Origin: Thermothelomyces thermophilus ATCC 42464
Lineage: Eukaryota; Ascomycota; Sordariomycetes; Sordariales; Chaetomiaceae
Assembly (NCBI RefSeq): GCF_000226095.1
Contig: NC_016475.1
Span: 4,216,001-4,280,000 of the forward strand
Reading direction: 5' to 3'
DNA length: 64,000 nucleotides
Part shown: positions 10,673-23,533 of the stretch, piece by piece
How the letters are laid out: every line of letters starts with the position of its first letter
Numbering within the stretch: the stretch's first letter is position 1
Notes under the pieces: generated by a model
The model's input: the letters and a program-made list of their open reading frames with translations, nothing else
What the model was told of the DNA's origin: nothing
Database searches by the model: none
Translations under genes and position numbers: made by a program

Positions 10673-13600
10673 ATGACTGAAGTAGCTGCCAACGACACCC
10701 CGGGCAGCTTCGATCTCGAGCAGGCCAAGGCGGCGCTGACCTCGTCGTCGACAACTGCCCGCATCGCCCAATTGCGGGGGATTGACGAGAGTATCTCGCA
10801 CAAGGGTGAGTGTGCACTGCCCACGGATTTGGCCCGGATTTGGCCCGGATTTGGCCCGGACAAAAAGGACCATGCTAACAGCGCTCTAGCCCTCGACAGG
10901 ACCGCGACGCTCGGCATCCTCAAAGTCCTTTTCTGGACACATGCCATCTACATCGACCGACCCTCCAGACAAGCAGTCCAACGATGCCTCGCTTCGCTCT
11001 GCCGAGTAGGGGATGCTGACGTCCTCGCGCCCTTGATCGCCGCGGTCCGCCAGGAAACCCAGAAACATGGCATTGCGCCCGATAGTGCGTTCGTCCTTGT
11101 GGAATGGTCCAGCTTGTTGACCCAGCACTTCGCGGGGACGCCGCTATGGGACAAGTTTGGCAAGGACATCATTCTGGCTACGGCGGACGGCCTGGAAAAG
11201 TGCCTGCAGCCTACAGCAAAGGGTACGATTGGCAGCTCCGCGCTGGTCATCACAAGGAGAGCCCTCCGAAAGCTGGCCGCGGCAGATCAAAAGGCAATCG
11301 ACGCAGCTGTTCAGCTCCTCACGGCTAAGGGAAGCCAGCCTGCTGCCAAATATGCCGTCTTGCTGGGCGCCATAGCGGGCGTCTGCTCGCGCAAACCGGA
11401 GGCGAAGCCCGTCGTCGAGGGGTTGAAGAATCAGTACCTCGCATTCTACGTCCGCGAAATCGTCGGGTCTCGAACACCAGTTCCAGCTCACCAAGCAAAC
11501 GGACTTGGGGATTTCTTCTCGGCCTTCGTTTCCCTCGAGGATCTCGAGAAGGAGGTTTTTCCGGCTCTGGAAAAAGGCCTGCTAAGAGCTCCCGAGGTAG
11601 TCCTCAACGACCTGATTACACCTCTTGTTCGCTCCCTGCCGCAGTTCGACCTCTCCAAGACCCTGTCTGGCCGCTTTGTGAAGCCATTGCTCTCCAATAT
11701 CAAGTCATCCAACGCTACTATTCGCAGCGGCGCTGTCACAGCTTTCCGCGTCATAGCCTCCAGCAGCCAAGACTTCACGCTTCTCGAGCAAGCCGCTGAC
11801 GAGGTGCTCGGGCCCCTGAAGTCCGGCAAACTTGCGTCTGCAGATCACAGGGTCCTGCATTCCGAGATGTTAGTTGCTCTGCCTTTGTCGACAAGCATCG
11901 CAACCAAAATTGCCTCTGGGCTCCCCGCCCTCGTGGGCAAGGAGGCCAACGAGGCGGCCCTCAGCGCCGAAACGCTGGCTTTGAATGCGAGCGCCACGGC
12001 TCTTCTTCGGGACGGCGAGGCCCCAAAGACACTGCTTGACGCGTACGCAAAGGGATTAGCGGACAAGAAGGCTCCGATCCGGCGGATTTGGATCCTACGC
12101 ACTGGAGATCTGCTGCAGACCTTCGCCGAGAAACCCAAAGCTGACCTCCCCAAGAGCGTCGTCACGTTTGCGGAAGCCGTTCTTCCTCCTCTCCTGTCCA
12201 CTTTCAACGAAGTGGTCGCGAATCCAATCGCTGCCGCTCAGAGTGGCCTTGTCTCGGCGGCCCTGGTTGTCTGTGCTCTTGAATCGCTGCTCAGCAGGCT
12301 CGAAAGCGCCAACGTACAGTCGCTGCTCCAAAAACCGTCGATACAAAAGAACAGTTTGGCAGTAGAGCCAAAGCCATCATACCTGTTAAATCAACGGATA
12401 TACAGCAAGTTTTCCGGAGACGATTCAAAGTGGCTCTGCCGCGCACTTTCCGAGATTGTTCCCGCCCTCAGCTCAAGCCCCGAGGCGGTCAGGATCGCTT
12501 GGGCTCAAGCATATATCTACCTAATCTGCTCAACTGGTTCGTCCCCTGACGTGCGCCGCCAAACGATCAATGCTCTATCCGGTCTCTGTGCCCAAAAGGC
12601 GGCTGCCGATGGCGCATCTGTTGCCTCGGAGATCATTAATGGCTTATGGCACTGGATCGAAGCGTTGGAGGCGGCCGAGAAAGAAAGCGCGGCAGTATTA
12701 GCCAAGTCTGGGAACTCTAACCTCCATTTGGTGCTCAAGTCGATTTGCCCTCCAAAAGGATCCGCAAGCCGAGACGGCTCTGATGCCGACAGCACCCAAA
12801 AAGAATCCCAAATGTGTTCCCTGCTTGTGCTTGCCAGGCCCCAGCTCATCCCTCGTGCGAGTTGGATCGACCTTTGCTTGAGGGTAGGGCTGGATCCTGG
12901 CGAGTTGGCTAAGAAACACGAGGAAACCTTGATTCAGGAAATCGTTGGACGCACCAGCTATGGCCAAAAGGTAAGCACGCCTTCCTGTGGCATGCAGCCG
13001 GTTGATGCTGACAAAAGCAGTCCGAGGCCGTCAAGAATGCGGCTTACAGTGCAGCTGCCGAGCTCGTATTCGTCGCGCCGGAATCCATGACCCAGAGAAT
13101 TGTCGACCTTATTCGTAACGACTTAGACACGTCCCAGCTGCAGACAGTCGGGCCTCTCGAAGCTGCCATCTTCCGCACCCCTGAAGGAACTGCATTCGTG
13201 GATGTCCTCGCCAAGAAGCAGAATGTCGTTCCGAATAAGAACGTCAAGGACTATGATTTGCTGAAGTGGGAGGAGGAACTCAGAGCTCAGTTGGCCGAGA
13301 AAAAGGGGATCCAGAAGAAACTCACTGCGGACGAGACTGCAAAGGTCAATGCGCAGCTCAAAAAGGAAGCCGAGATACGCGATCAGGTCCGGCAAATAGC
13401 TTCCAGGTTGCTGCGTGGGTTTGGGATTGTCAAGGCGCTCGCGACTGGGCCGCCGTCGGATGTCCGCCGTTGGATTGGTGCTGCTATCAGTGCTACTCTG
13501 ACGTCCATCAAAGCCGGCGCCACCCTGATCACCGCAGAAACCGGGCCGATGGCGTTTGTCTCGTGCGCGGAGCAAGTTTCGTCTCGTCTTGGAACTATTC

Positions 13601-16600
13601 GCCCGTTCATTGGAGCCGCCACCCTGCGCGCTCACGACGTCTCGGCCCTGCCGGAGGAACTGACCCAAGAACCGTTCGAGGATCTGGTCACGAGAGTGCT
13701 CTTCCGTTTGCGCTTTGCCAGTGAGCAGCGGCCGTTCGATGTGGTTACTCTCGTCTACATCCTCCCCCTTCTTCTTTTGGTCCTCGAAAAGGGAGGGTTC
13801 GGTGGCAATGCAGATGATCGTGACGCCCAGTTGGTCCTTGCCATCGAGACTCTCTCGTTCCATACAGATGTTACAGCAGACGAGGCGATTCCACGAGCCG
13901 AGATTCTCGATGGCCTCATCTTGGCGATGCAAAGGTACAGCCAACACTACAAGATTCTCAAGGACTGCTTCTCCGACATGGTGCGCTGTGTCGCTCCCAA
14001 CATAAGCTCTGAAGAGATTGGAGTCCTTTCCCGTGGCAGCATCGTCCCCCAGGCCAGCGTGCGGACGGCAGTGCTGCAAGCCATCAGTGCTGAGGTCGAC
14101 ATGAGCGAAGTCGGCGTGTCAGAAGAGATGTGGATTGCCTGCCACGACGACATCGAGGAGAACGTCGAACTTGGTCGCGAGATCTGGGAAGAGAGCGAGT
14201 TCCAGGTGTCCGAGGAACTTGCCCACAAGATGCTTCCCTACCTAGAGAGCAAGGACGCCCAGCTTCGCCGTGCCGCCGCCAAATCTCTGGCTGAGGCGGC
14301 CAGCCAGAACCCGACCGTCATCCCGCCCATTCTTGAGAAGCTCCAGTCATCCTATGTCGAACTGGCCAAGCCACGCGTTCAGGAGCTGGACGAGTTTGGG
14401 ATGCCCAAGAAAATGGACCTATCTGATCCCTGGGAAGCCCGCCATGGCATCGCTCTCGCCTTTAGGCACCTCGCTCCCGACCTGGGAAAGGCACAGCTCG
14501 AACCCTTCTTCAACTTCCTCATCGAGCAAGGCCCACTTGCAGACCGCAATGCCACTGTCCGTTCCACGATGCTCGATGCCGCAAACACCGCCATTGAGAT
14601 TCATGGCAAGGGCGTCCTCGACAGGTTGATGAAGACATTCGAGAAGACTCTTGAGGCACCAGACAAGAATTCCGAGGCCGCGGACCGCGTCAACGAGGCA
14701 GTCATCATCATGTATGGTGCTCTTGCTCGGCATCTGAAACCTGGGGATAAGAAAATCCCTGTCGTGATCGAACGGCTCCTTGCGACGCTCAGCACGCCGT
14801 CCGAGGCAGTGCAGTATGCCATTGCAGAATGCCTTCCGCCTCTCGTCCGGACCTGCGGCGACAAATCATCGAAGTACATTGACCAAGTTCTCGAGACGCT
14901 GCTGACATCCAAAAATTATCCTGAGCAGCGCGGAGCTGCCTACGGTCTGGCGGGCCTCGTCCTCGGCAGGGGCATCAACGTCCTGAGGGAGTACCGCATC
15001 ATGATTACGCTCAGCAGCGCTCTCGAGAACAAAAAGGAGATTCGCCAGCGGGAGTCCGCCATGCTAGCTTACGAGCTTCTCTCGACCATTCTTGGCCGCC
15101 TCTTCGAGCCATATGTGATACAAATCGTACCGCAGCTGCTCGCAGGGTTCGGCGACGGCAACGCTGACGTCCGTGATGCTGCGCTGGCAGCCGCCAAGGC
15201 GTGTTTCTCTTCGCTGAGTTCGTATGGTGTCAAGCAGATCCTCCCAACCCTTCTCGACGGGCTTGAGGAAGACCAATGGCGCAGCAAGAAAGGTGCATGC
15301 GACACCCTTGGTGCCATGGCTTACCTTGACCCCCAGCAACTTGCGCAGAGTTTGCCGGAGATCATTCCGCCGCTGACGGCCGTCTTGAACGACAGCCACA
15401 AGGAAGTCCGCGCTGCCGCCAACAAGAGTTTGAAGAGATTCGGCGAAGTCATCACCAACCCGGAAATCAAGGGCCTAGTCGACATCCTCCTTAAGGCCCT
15501 CAGTGACCCGACCAAGTACACTGACGAAGCCCTGGACGCGCTCATCAAAGTTCAATTCGTTCACTATCTTGATGCGCCGTCTCTGGCACTCATCAGCCGC
15601 ATCCTCCAGCGTGGTCTGTCCGACCGGTCCAACACCAAGCGCAAGGCGTCGCAGGTCATCGGCAGCTTGGCTCATCTCACAGAGCGCAAGGATCTGGTGG
15701 CGCATTTGCCGGTCCTCGTGGCAGGCCTGAAGGTTGCCGTCGTCGACCCGGTGCCAACCACTCGCGCGACCGCATCCCGTGCACTTGGATCGCTTGTGGA
15801 GAAGTTGGGCGAAGATGCACTGCCGGATCTCATCCCGGGCCTCATGCACACTCTCAAGTCCGAGACGGGTGCCGGCGACAGGCTTGGTTCTGCTCAGGCA
15901 CTCAGCGAGGTCCTCGCTGGCCTGGGAACTGCGAGGTTGGAGGAGACGCTGCCGACCATCCTGCAAAATGTCGAGTCGCCCAAGCCCTCTGTTCGCGAGG
16001 GCTTCATGTCGCTCTTCATCTTCTTGCCTGTCTGTTTCGGCAACAGCTTCGCCAACTATCTCGGTAGGATCATCCCGCCGATCTTGTCAGGTCTTGCGGA
16101 CGATGTCGAGGCTATCCGCGACACAGCCCTCCGTGCTGGCCGGCTGCTGGTCAAGAACTTCGCGGTGCGCGCGGTTGACTTGCTTCTGCCGGAGCTCGAA
16201 CGCGGCATGGCTGACGACAACTACCGTATTCGCCTCAGCTCCGTGGAACTGGTGGGCGACCTGCTCTTCAACCTCGCGGGCGTTAAGTCCAAGACCGAGG
16301 AAGAGGAACAGGATCAGGACGTCACCAAAGAAGCTGGGGCTTCTCTTCGCGAAGTCCTGGGAGAAGAGAAGCGGAACAAGGTTCTCTCGGCACTGTACGT
16401 CTGCCGCTGCGATACTGCTGTTGCTGTCCGCGCAGCCGCTATCGGTATCTGGAAGTCCCTGGTTCACAGCCCGCGGACGCTCAAGGAGCTGGTCCCTAGC
16501 CTCACCCAGCTCATCATCCGGCGGCTGGGCAGCTCCAACATGGAGCACAAGGTCATTGCTAGCAACGCCCTGGGCGAACTGATCCGGAAGGCGGGCGACG

Positions 16601-18892
16601 GAGTGCTGGCAACGCTACTTCCTACGCTTGAGGAAGGACTGCAAACCTCGCGCGATGTGGATGCCAAGCAAGGTATCTGCTTGGCTCTCAAGGAGCTCAT
16701 CTCGTCCGCCTCGCCAGAGGCGCTCGAAGACCACGAAAAGACCCTCATCTCGGTTGTACGCACGGCTCTCACCGACTCGGATACCGATGTCCGGGAGGCC
16801 GCTGCCGAAGCCTTCGACTCGCTGCAGCAAATTGTCGGCAAGCGCGCCGTCGACCAGGTTCTGCCCTATCTCCTCAACCTCCTCCGCTCAGAAGCAGACG
16901 CGAACAATGCACTTGCTGCCCTTCTCACCCTGCTTACCGAGTCTACGCGCTCCAATATCATCCTGCCGAATCTCATCCCTACCCTTATCACGCCTCCCAT
17001 CTCGGCGTTCAACGCCAAGGCGTTGGCCTCCCTGTCTAAGGTCGCCGGTGCTGCTATGAACCGCCGGCTGCCCAACATCATCAACTCGCTCATGGACAAC
17101 ATTGTCAACTGCACCGAAGATGAGCTGCGGGAAGACCTCGACGCCTCATTCGACACGGTTATCCTGTCCATTGATGAGTACGATGGCCTCAATGTGGTCA
17201 TGAACGTCCTTCTACAGCTCATCAAGCACGATGACCACCGCAAGAGAGCCGCCACTGCCCGGCACCTCGGCAAATTCTTCGCAGAGGCCGGTGTGGATTA
17301 CTCTAGATATAACCAGGACATTATCCGCGCCTTGTTGATCTCGTTCGATGATCGGGATATGGAGGTTGTCAAGGCGGCTTGGGGCGCACTGAACGAATTC
17401 ACCAAGCGCCTCAAGAAGGAGGAGATGGAGGCACTCGTGCAGTCAACGAGGCAGACCCTTTTGCAGGTTGGCGTCGCAGGCCACAATCTCCCGGGTTTCG
17501 AGCTACCCAAGGGCATCAACGCTATCTTGCCAATCTTCCTGCAGGGTCTTATGAATGGCACGGCGGAGCAGAGAGTCTCGGCCGCTCTGGCTATCTCGGA
17601 CATTGTCGACAGGACCAGCGAGGAGTCGCTCAAGCCATTCGTCACGCAGATTACTGGTCCGCTAATTCGCGTGGTTTCGGAGCGGTCTACCGAGGTCAAG
17701 TCAGCCATTCTCCTCACGCTCAACCACCTGCTTGAGAAGATGCCAACGGCACTCAAGCCTTTCCTGCCGCAATTGCAGCGCACATTTGCCAAGTCGCTTG
17801 CTGATCCCTCGAGCGACGTCCTGCGGAGTCGCGCTGCACGGGCACTGGGCACGCTCATCAAGTTCACTCCCCGCGTCGACCCTCTGATTGCCGAGCTCGT
17901 GACTGGATCAAAGACTACGGATGCCGGCGTCAGGACGGCCATGCTCAAGGCGCTGTACGAGGTGATCAGCAAGGCGGGAGCCAATATGGGCGAGAGCTCG
18001 CGCACGGCTGTACTAGGCCTGATCGACACCGAGACCGACGAGCGCGACGTTGCCATGACAATCACCTACGCCAAGCTGTTCGGCGCTTTGGTCAAGAACG
18101 TGTCCGCTGATGTTGCCACCGGACTGCTGAAGAACAGGGTCATGACGCGCGATTTTAGCAACGCCAGTGTTTTGGCGCTGAACGCTGTGCTCCTTGAGAG
18201 CCCGGATACGCTACTTAACTCTCCTCTGGCGGACGACTTGCCAGAATTGCTCTGCCAGGGAATGCAGCATAAAGACGTGAGTACTTTTCCTCTTCTGGGA
18301 CTTTAGTGTTTTACAACCACAAGCTAACGCCTCCGCTCAGCCCTACATCGTCGACAGTTTCATCACGGCGACGGGCAAGTACCTCCTCAGCGACGCCCCC
18401 AAGGCTTTCGAAACTACCAAGCCCATCTTTGCAACCCTCGCAAAGATCATCCCGCCCGGCAACCCCGGCGACTCGCGGCGCCTGGCGCTCGTCCTCGTGC
18501 GCACGCTCGCACGCAACAACACGGATATGGTGCGCCCACACCTCGGGTTGCTCGCCCCGCCCGTCTTCGCTTCGGTGCGTGACATGGTCATTCCCGTCAA
18601 GCTGGCGGCGGAGGCGGCGTTTGTGCAGTTATTTGCCGTCGCCGACGAGGAGAGCAAGGTGTTTGACAAGTGGATCGCCGGCGCGACGGAGCTGCCTGCC
18701 AACGTCAAGAGGAGCATGCAAGACTACTTCAAGAGGGTCGCGCTGAGGCTAGGAGCGCAGGTCAGGGAAAGAAGGGAGGCGGAAGGTGGTGCCGGCGGGT
18801 TGGGGCTTGCGAATGACGAGGTTGAGGACGAGAAGGAAATCATGGCTGTGGGAAAAGTTGAGGTTGGCTCGGATGTGTTTTCGGCGGAGTAG
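10673..18892 (+). CDS. gcn1: GCN1, HEAT-repeat activator of the GCN2 eIF2-alpha kinase
   Basis: Four exons: 10673-10805, 10890-12970, 13021-18276 and 18341-18892, with introns of 84, 50 and 64 nt. The sum is in frame (2673 aa), very close to yeast Gcn1 (2672 aa). The product is almost entirely HEAT-type helical repeats. The central part (for example LGRLFEPYVIQIVPQLLAGF and GRGINVLREYRIM) matches the eEF3-like region known to bind Gcn20. The following C-terminal region corresponds to the part that binds the RWD domain of Gcn2. Known role: Gcn1 sits on stalled or collided ribosomes and passes the uncharged-tRNA signal to Gcn2, giving eIF2-alpha phosphorylation and the general amino acid (cross-pathway) control response. 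The last about 60 residues are acidic and low-complexity. Intron 1 contains an 11-bp tandem repeat and keeps the frame (see findings). cpc-2/RACK1 lies 18 kb downstream. Confidence 0.96.
10806..10889 (+). repeat. GCN1 intron 1 with a 3-copy 11-bp tandem repeat
   Basis: The unit GGATTTGGCCC is repeated three times plus a partial copy at about 10825-10860. Donor GTGAGT at 10806, branch-like GCTAACA near 10874, acceptor CTCTAG ending at 10889. The intron is 84 nt and has no stop in the frame of exon 1. Confidence 0.8.
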
Positions 18893-19511
18893 ACGACTGC
18901 ATTTGAATGGGAGTGAAATAGTGTACGGTGTGAGCTTAGAGTAAGAAGAGGAAAGAAAAAATAAAAGAAAAGTTTACGATCGTTCAAACCTCGATGTGCA
19001 AGATGATGACATGCTGGAGCGCGAGATTGGCCAGAGAGAAACAGAGGTATTGATCGGGCCAACTCTGCACTCCTCAACTTTCTGGGGAAGGTCTGGCGCA
19101 GAAACAGTTTGGCAACAGAAATTAACTAGATGTTGTTCTATGAAGATGCTCCCATAGTCTTGCTCAGCGTGCTCGTCCTCAGCTATCCCCTGTCCTGGAA
19201 ATTGCTCGACCTTCCCTTGAGGCCGTCAGCTTCCGAGACTCTTACAGAGATACTGTAATCCGTACTCCGTACAAAACAGAAAAACAGTGGGAGCATGACC
19301 CACTCGCTGTTCCAAACGCGGTCCTCTGTGTTGCACGTGCCAGGGCGCATGACCCGAGTAACCCTCACCAATCGCAAGCTTCCACCGGGCCCACCGGGGA
19401 AACCCACAAACTGCTGCTCGAGAAATTCTGACGGCAAACTTCCCCTCAGCGGAAATCCCAACCCATCGACAACCCTCGACTACTAACCATCTACAGCATT
19501 AATCAGTCAAG
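18893..19511. other. Intergenic: GCN1 3' end and eL19 promoter
   Basis: Contains the GCN1 3' UTR and then the promoter of the eL19 gene. A TACTCCGTA motif lies at 19263-19271. No gene is seen. Confidence 0.5.
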
Positions 19512-20498
19512 ATGTAAGTACCACGAGCACCGTCTTGTCAATTCGTCAAGAAACCAGCAACTTCCTCCGACGTGTTTTCCGTTGGATTTGCGTCAGCGCT
19601 TGATGCATACGATGGACCGATGGAGAAGATAGCATGACAACTAAACCACCAATCCGCACCCTCCGAGCCACCCGACATCGAATTTCAACCTGAGATGCTG
19701 ACTGTCTGCCCTTCTGCAGGGTTAACCTGAGGACCCAGAAGCGCCTGGCGGCGTCCGTGCTGGGCTGCGGCCAGCGCAAGATTTGGCTCGACCCCAACGA
19801 GGTGTCCGAGATTTCCAACGCCAACTCCCGCCAGACGATCCGCAAGCTCGTCTCCGATGGCCTCATCATCAAGAAGCCGGTCACCATGCACTCGCGCTCG
19901 CGTGCGCGTGAGCTGAACCTCGCCCGCCGCATCGGCCGCCACCGCGGCTTCGGTAAGCGCAAGGGTACCGCCGATGCCCGTATGCCTCAGTACGTACAAT
20001 CACCGCCGCCGCCGCCGCCGCCGTCGCTGCCCCGAGTAGAGAGACCGAACAACGCGATACAGAGTTGTCGGGAGGATTGGATCGGAGGGGCTTGTTGAGG
20101 GGGGATGCCGTGCTGACAACCGAATACAGGCAGGTTCTGTGGATGCGCCGCCAGCGGGTCCTCCGCCGCCTGCTCGTCAAGTACCGCGCCAGCGGCAAGA
20201 TCGACAAGCACCTCTACCACGAGCTGTACCACCTTGCCAAGGGTAACACCTTCAAGCACAAGCGGGCGCTCGTCGAGCACGTATGTTTTACACCTAGAGT
20301 GGGCAACATATTCCCTTGTGCTAATGAGAAATTTTGCAGATCCACCGCGCCAAGGCGGAGAAGGCTCGCGAGAGGCAGATCAAGGAGGAGATGGACGCCA
20401 AGCGCGCACGCACCAAGGCTGCCCGCGAGCGCAAGCTGGAGAGGCAGGCGGCGAAGCGGAACGCGTTGCTGGGCGAGGGCGAGGAGGAATCCAAGTAG
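19512..20498 (+). CDS. rpl19: 60S ribosomal protein L19 (eL19), four exons
   Basis: Exons 19512-19513, 19720-19989, 20130-20280 and 20340-20498, with introns of 206, 140 and 59 nt; 193 aa. The protein begins [18 protein letters not shown] and contains [30 protein letters not shown] and [20 protein letters not shown], all hallmarks of eL19. It ends in a long basic/acidic helix rich in Arg, Lys, Ala and Glu, as in eukaryotic L19, where the C-terminal helix reaches the small subunit to form an intersubunit bridge. The start codon is itself split by intron 1 (AT in exon 1, G in exon 2). This explains why the open frame seems to lack a start; the placement is supported by GTAAGT at the donor and CTGCAG at the acceptor. 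The long first intron is usual for fungal ribosomal protein genes. Confidence 0.97.
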
Positions 20499-21602
20499 AT
20501 TTCGTCAGGGAGCAAGTGAAATGGACAACATGGATTTCTCGGCGGCCTTGCATTCGGAGTAATGGGTTGGGCTTCTTTTCGGGCGCGCTTTCTCTCTACG
20601 CATCTCGGCTCCCGCACGTGGCCTCGGCCTTTTTTTGGCCGCAAGGCGCTCTCTCTTTGGTGAGGCGGCGCGGTCTCTTGACTCGAGACGTTCTGGCTTG
20701 CATGTATGGCATTGAAAACGGAATCAATGGGTTTTCCGGTCTGATGAGCGAAACCGCGCTTGCAGTCTGGGGTCTGGTGATTACTGGGACCAATGTCAAG
20801 ACGATAGAAGGGCATGAATAGCAGCAGGAGACCGAGATGGAAGCAGACGCGGCAAGATAAAAGCGCCTTGAGGCTCAATAGCTATAATGACTGGAATCCA
20901 AGTTGTCTACCTACTGCGTAGATACAGTCTAAAGCCAAGCTTCGTGCGGGAAGATGCTCGCCTTAACGAAACCAGCAGAGAAAGAATACAGAGAGGCGGC
21001 TGCTTCGCCGTGCATCAACACTTTGGGTCAGAGGCTTCAAATTGTCCCTCATTGAGTGGTGAGGTTGTGCCAGGACATGTCAGCATGTCCCCCAGGCTGT
21101 TTTACCAGCGGAGGACCCTGCATCTGCCGTTTGGAAGCGTGCTCATCATCCCCAATTTAGTTGATTGCGAAAGAAAAAAGAAGAGAGAAGGAGAAGCGGG
21201 CGAAATTTTGGCGCTGATATTGCTTGGCAGAATTGTGGGGATTGAGGCCCGTGCATGCACTCAATGCCCTGCGAGAACTCGGGGTTCAGCCCGATAATAA
21301 ACGGTCCCTGGCTTGTGCTGCCTCTTGGCCTTCGCAACCCCACATTCAAAGACGCCGACTCGGGGTTCGACTAGGGCGTCATTGACCGGCTAGAAAGCGC
21401 CAATCACATCAGCTGTCGTATCATCCGCCCTCCGGGTCTTCCCATCACCGACCTTATCCGTGGTGTCGACAAGACACACTCTCCTCATCGGTGACTTTGC
21501 GGATTACCACTTGGTAGCCAATTGGTATGTTCTTCGCGTCTCGTCCCACAGCAGTCAGCGTTCCCGTCTGGAACTAACCATCCGACTGACAAACAGCCCG
21601 CC
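20499..21602. other. Intergenic: eL19 3' UTR and SHMT promoter
   Basis: About 1.1 kb without a supported gene. The frame at 20887-21297 has no family pattern. The final 200 bases before 21603 should hold the SHMT promoter and leader. Confidence 0.5.
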
Positions 21603-23533
21603 ATGTCGGCTTTCGGCTCGGTCCCATCGCTGCGGACCACCGCTACAATGCGGTTGTGCGCCTCGTCCTCTTCCCTTGCCCTCCGCGCTGCCTTTCCCTC
21701 CGTGACGACGATATCGAGTCGATTGCAAAGTCAAGCGGCACGGCGACAATGGACTGGCGGCGTCGGCTCGAGGCGGTCGGTTGGGTCCATCTCAACCAGC
21801 AATGATTCACAGCAGAAAGTAGGTTGCTCTTCTTTTTTTTTTTTTTTTTCTCCTGCAATGGGGAGGGTTTCTAGAGCAGTGAATGGGTAGCTGACATTGG
21901 GCCGAACCACAGTTGCTTGCCGCCGGGTTGCAGCAAGCTGACCCGGTCATGTACGAGGTTGTCGAGAAGGTTTGTCTCGTCACGCTTCTTTCTATGACTC
22001 AACGACAATGCTGACGGCGTCGGTCCGGGAAAACAGGAGAAACTCAGGCAAAAGCAGTTCATCAACCTGATTCCGTCCGAGAACTTCACTTCGCAGGCGG
22101 TGCTGGATGCTTTAGGGAGTCCGATGCAGAGTAGGTTATCCGGATCGGGAAGCGGTTAGGGACAAAAGGCTAATTCGAGTTAGACAAGTACTCAGAGGGG
22201 TACCCCGGCGCGAGGTACTACGGAGGCAACGAGTTCATTGACGCGTCAGAGAGACTATGCCAGCAACGGGCACTTGAGACTTTTGGTTTGGATGCAAAGG
22301 AATGGGGTGTCAATGTTCAAGGTGAGCTTCGGCCCAGCAATATTAATATTTCGGTAGACTGGACGAGCGCTGACGTCAAAAGCCCTCTCCGGTGCTCCCG
22401 CGAATCTCTACGTCTATTCGGCTCTATTGGAAACACACGACCGCCTGATGGGCCTTGACCTCCCTCACGGTGGACACCTGTCCCACGGGTACCAAACGCC
22501 AACCAAGAAGATCTCGTTCATTTCGAAGTACTTTGAGACGCTCCCGTACCGCCTCGACGAGTCCACGGGCTACATTGACTACGACAAGCTCGAGGAGACG
22601 GCGGTTCTCTACCGGCCCAAGATCATTGTTGCCGGCGCCTCGGCGTACAGCCGGCTGATTGACTATGCACGCATGCGGGACATCTGCGACAAGGTCAATG
22701 CCTACCTTCTCGCCGACATGGCCCACATTTCCGGCTTGGTGGCCGCCAAGGTCTTGCCCGGCCCGTTTGCCTACGCTGACATTGTCACCACCACAAGCCA
22801 CAAGTCCCTCCGCGGGCCGCGCGGCGCCCTCATCTTCTTCCGCCGCGGCGTCCGCCGCAGGAATCCCAAGACGGGCGCGGAAGAGATGTACAACCTCGAA
22901 AACGCCATCAACGCGTCGGTGTTCCCTGGTCATCAGGGCGGCCCGCACAATCACACCATCGCGGCGCTCGCCGTCGCCCTGAAGCAGGCCCAAAGCCCAG
23001 AGTTCCGCGCTTACCAATCGCAGGTCCTCTCCAACGCCCAAGCCCTCGCCCGTCGGCTGGGCGAACCCAAGGAAAAAGGAGGCCTGGGCTACCGCATTGT
23101 CAGCGGCGGCACCGACAACCATCTCGTCCTCGTCGACCTGAAGCCGCAGGGTGTCGACGGTGCCCGGGTCGAGCGCGTGCTGGAACTCGTCGGCGTCGCG
23201 GCCAACAAGAACACGGTTCCCGGCGACAAGTCGGCGCTCACCCCAGGCGGACTCCGCATGGGCACGCCCGCCATGACGACCCGCGGCTTCAACGAGAACG
23301 ACTTTGAGCGCGTGGCGGACATTGTCGACCGCGCCGTTACCATCGCCGCGCGGGTTGACAAGGCGGCACGCAAGGCGGCTGAGGAGAAGGGCGAGGCCAA
23401 GACGGCCGGTCGGCTCAAGACTTTTATGGATTACCTGGGTACCGGCGAGACGGATACCGAGATTGTGCAGCTGAGGAGCGAGGTTGCCGATTGGGTGAGC
23501 ACGTATCCCCTCCCGTGGGATTCAAAGGAGTAG
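21603..23533 (+). CDS. SHM1: Serine hydroxymethyltransferase, mitochondrial, five exons
   Basis: Exons 21603-21818, 21913-21969, 22037-22130, 22184-22321 and 22383-23533, with introns of 94, 67, 53 and 61 nt; the sum is in frame (551 aa). The PLP enzyme moves the serine hydroxymethyl carbon to tetrahydrofolate, giving glycine and 5,10-methylene-THF. The first about 65 residues are rich in Ser, Ala and Arg with few acids, a good mitochondrial presequence (start [10 protein letters not shown]; an in-frame Met also lies at about 16). Core motifs: [61 protein letters not shown] and the Schiff-base lysine in [14 protein letters not shown] (Lys about 309). The mitochondrial assignment rests on the presequence and best remembered match, not on a search. 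A 15-T run lies in intron 1. Confidence 0.96.

Noticed and set aside
13123-14079. Long minus-strand frame (318 aa) inside GCN1
   Set aside because: It is antisense to the well-conserved GCN1 HEAT region, has no family pattern, and arises from GC-rich codon use.
19514-19719. snoRNA in eL19 intron 1
   Set aside because: It contains TAAACCACCAA, recalling the U24 guide, but there is no D box directly after it and no good C box.
22424-23122. Minus-strand frame of 232 aa
   Set aside because: Antisense to the SHMT core; no independent signal.
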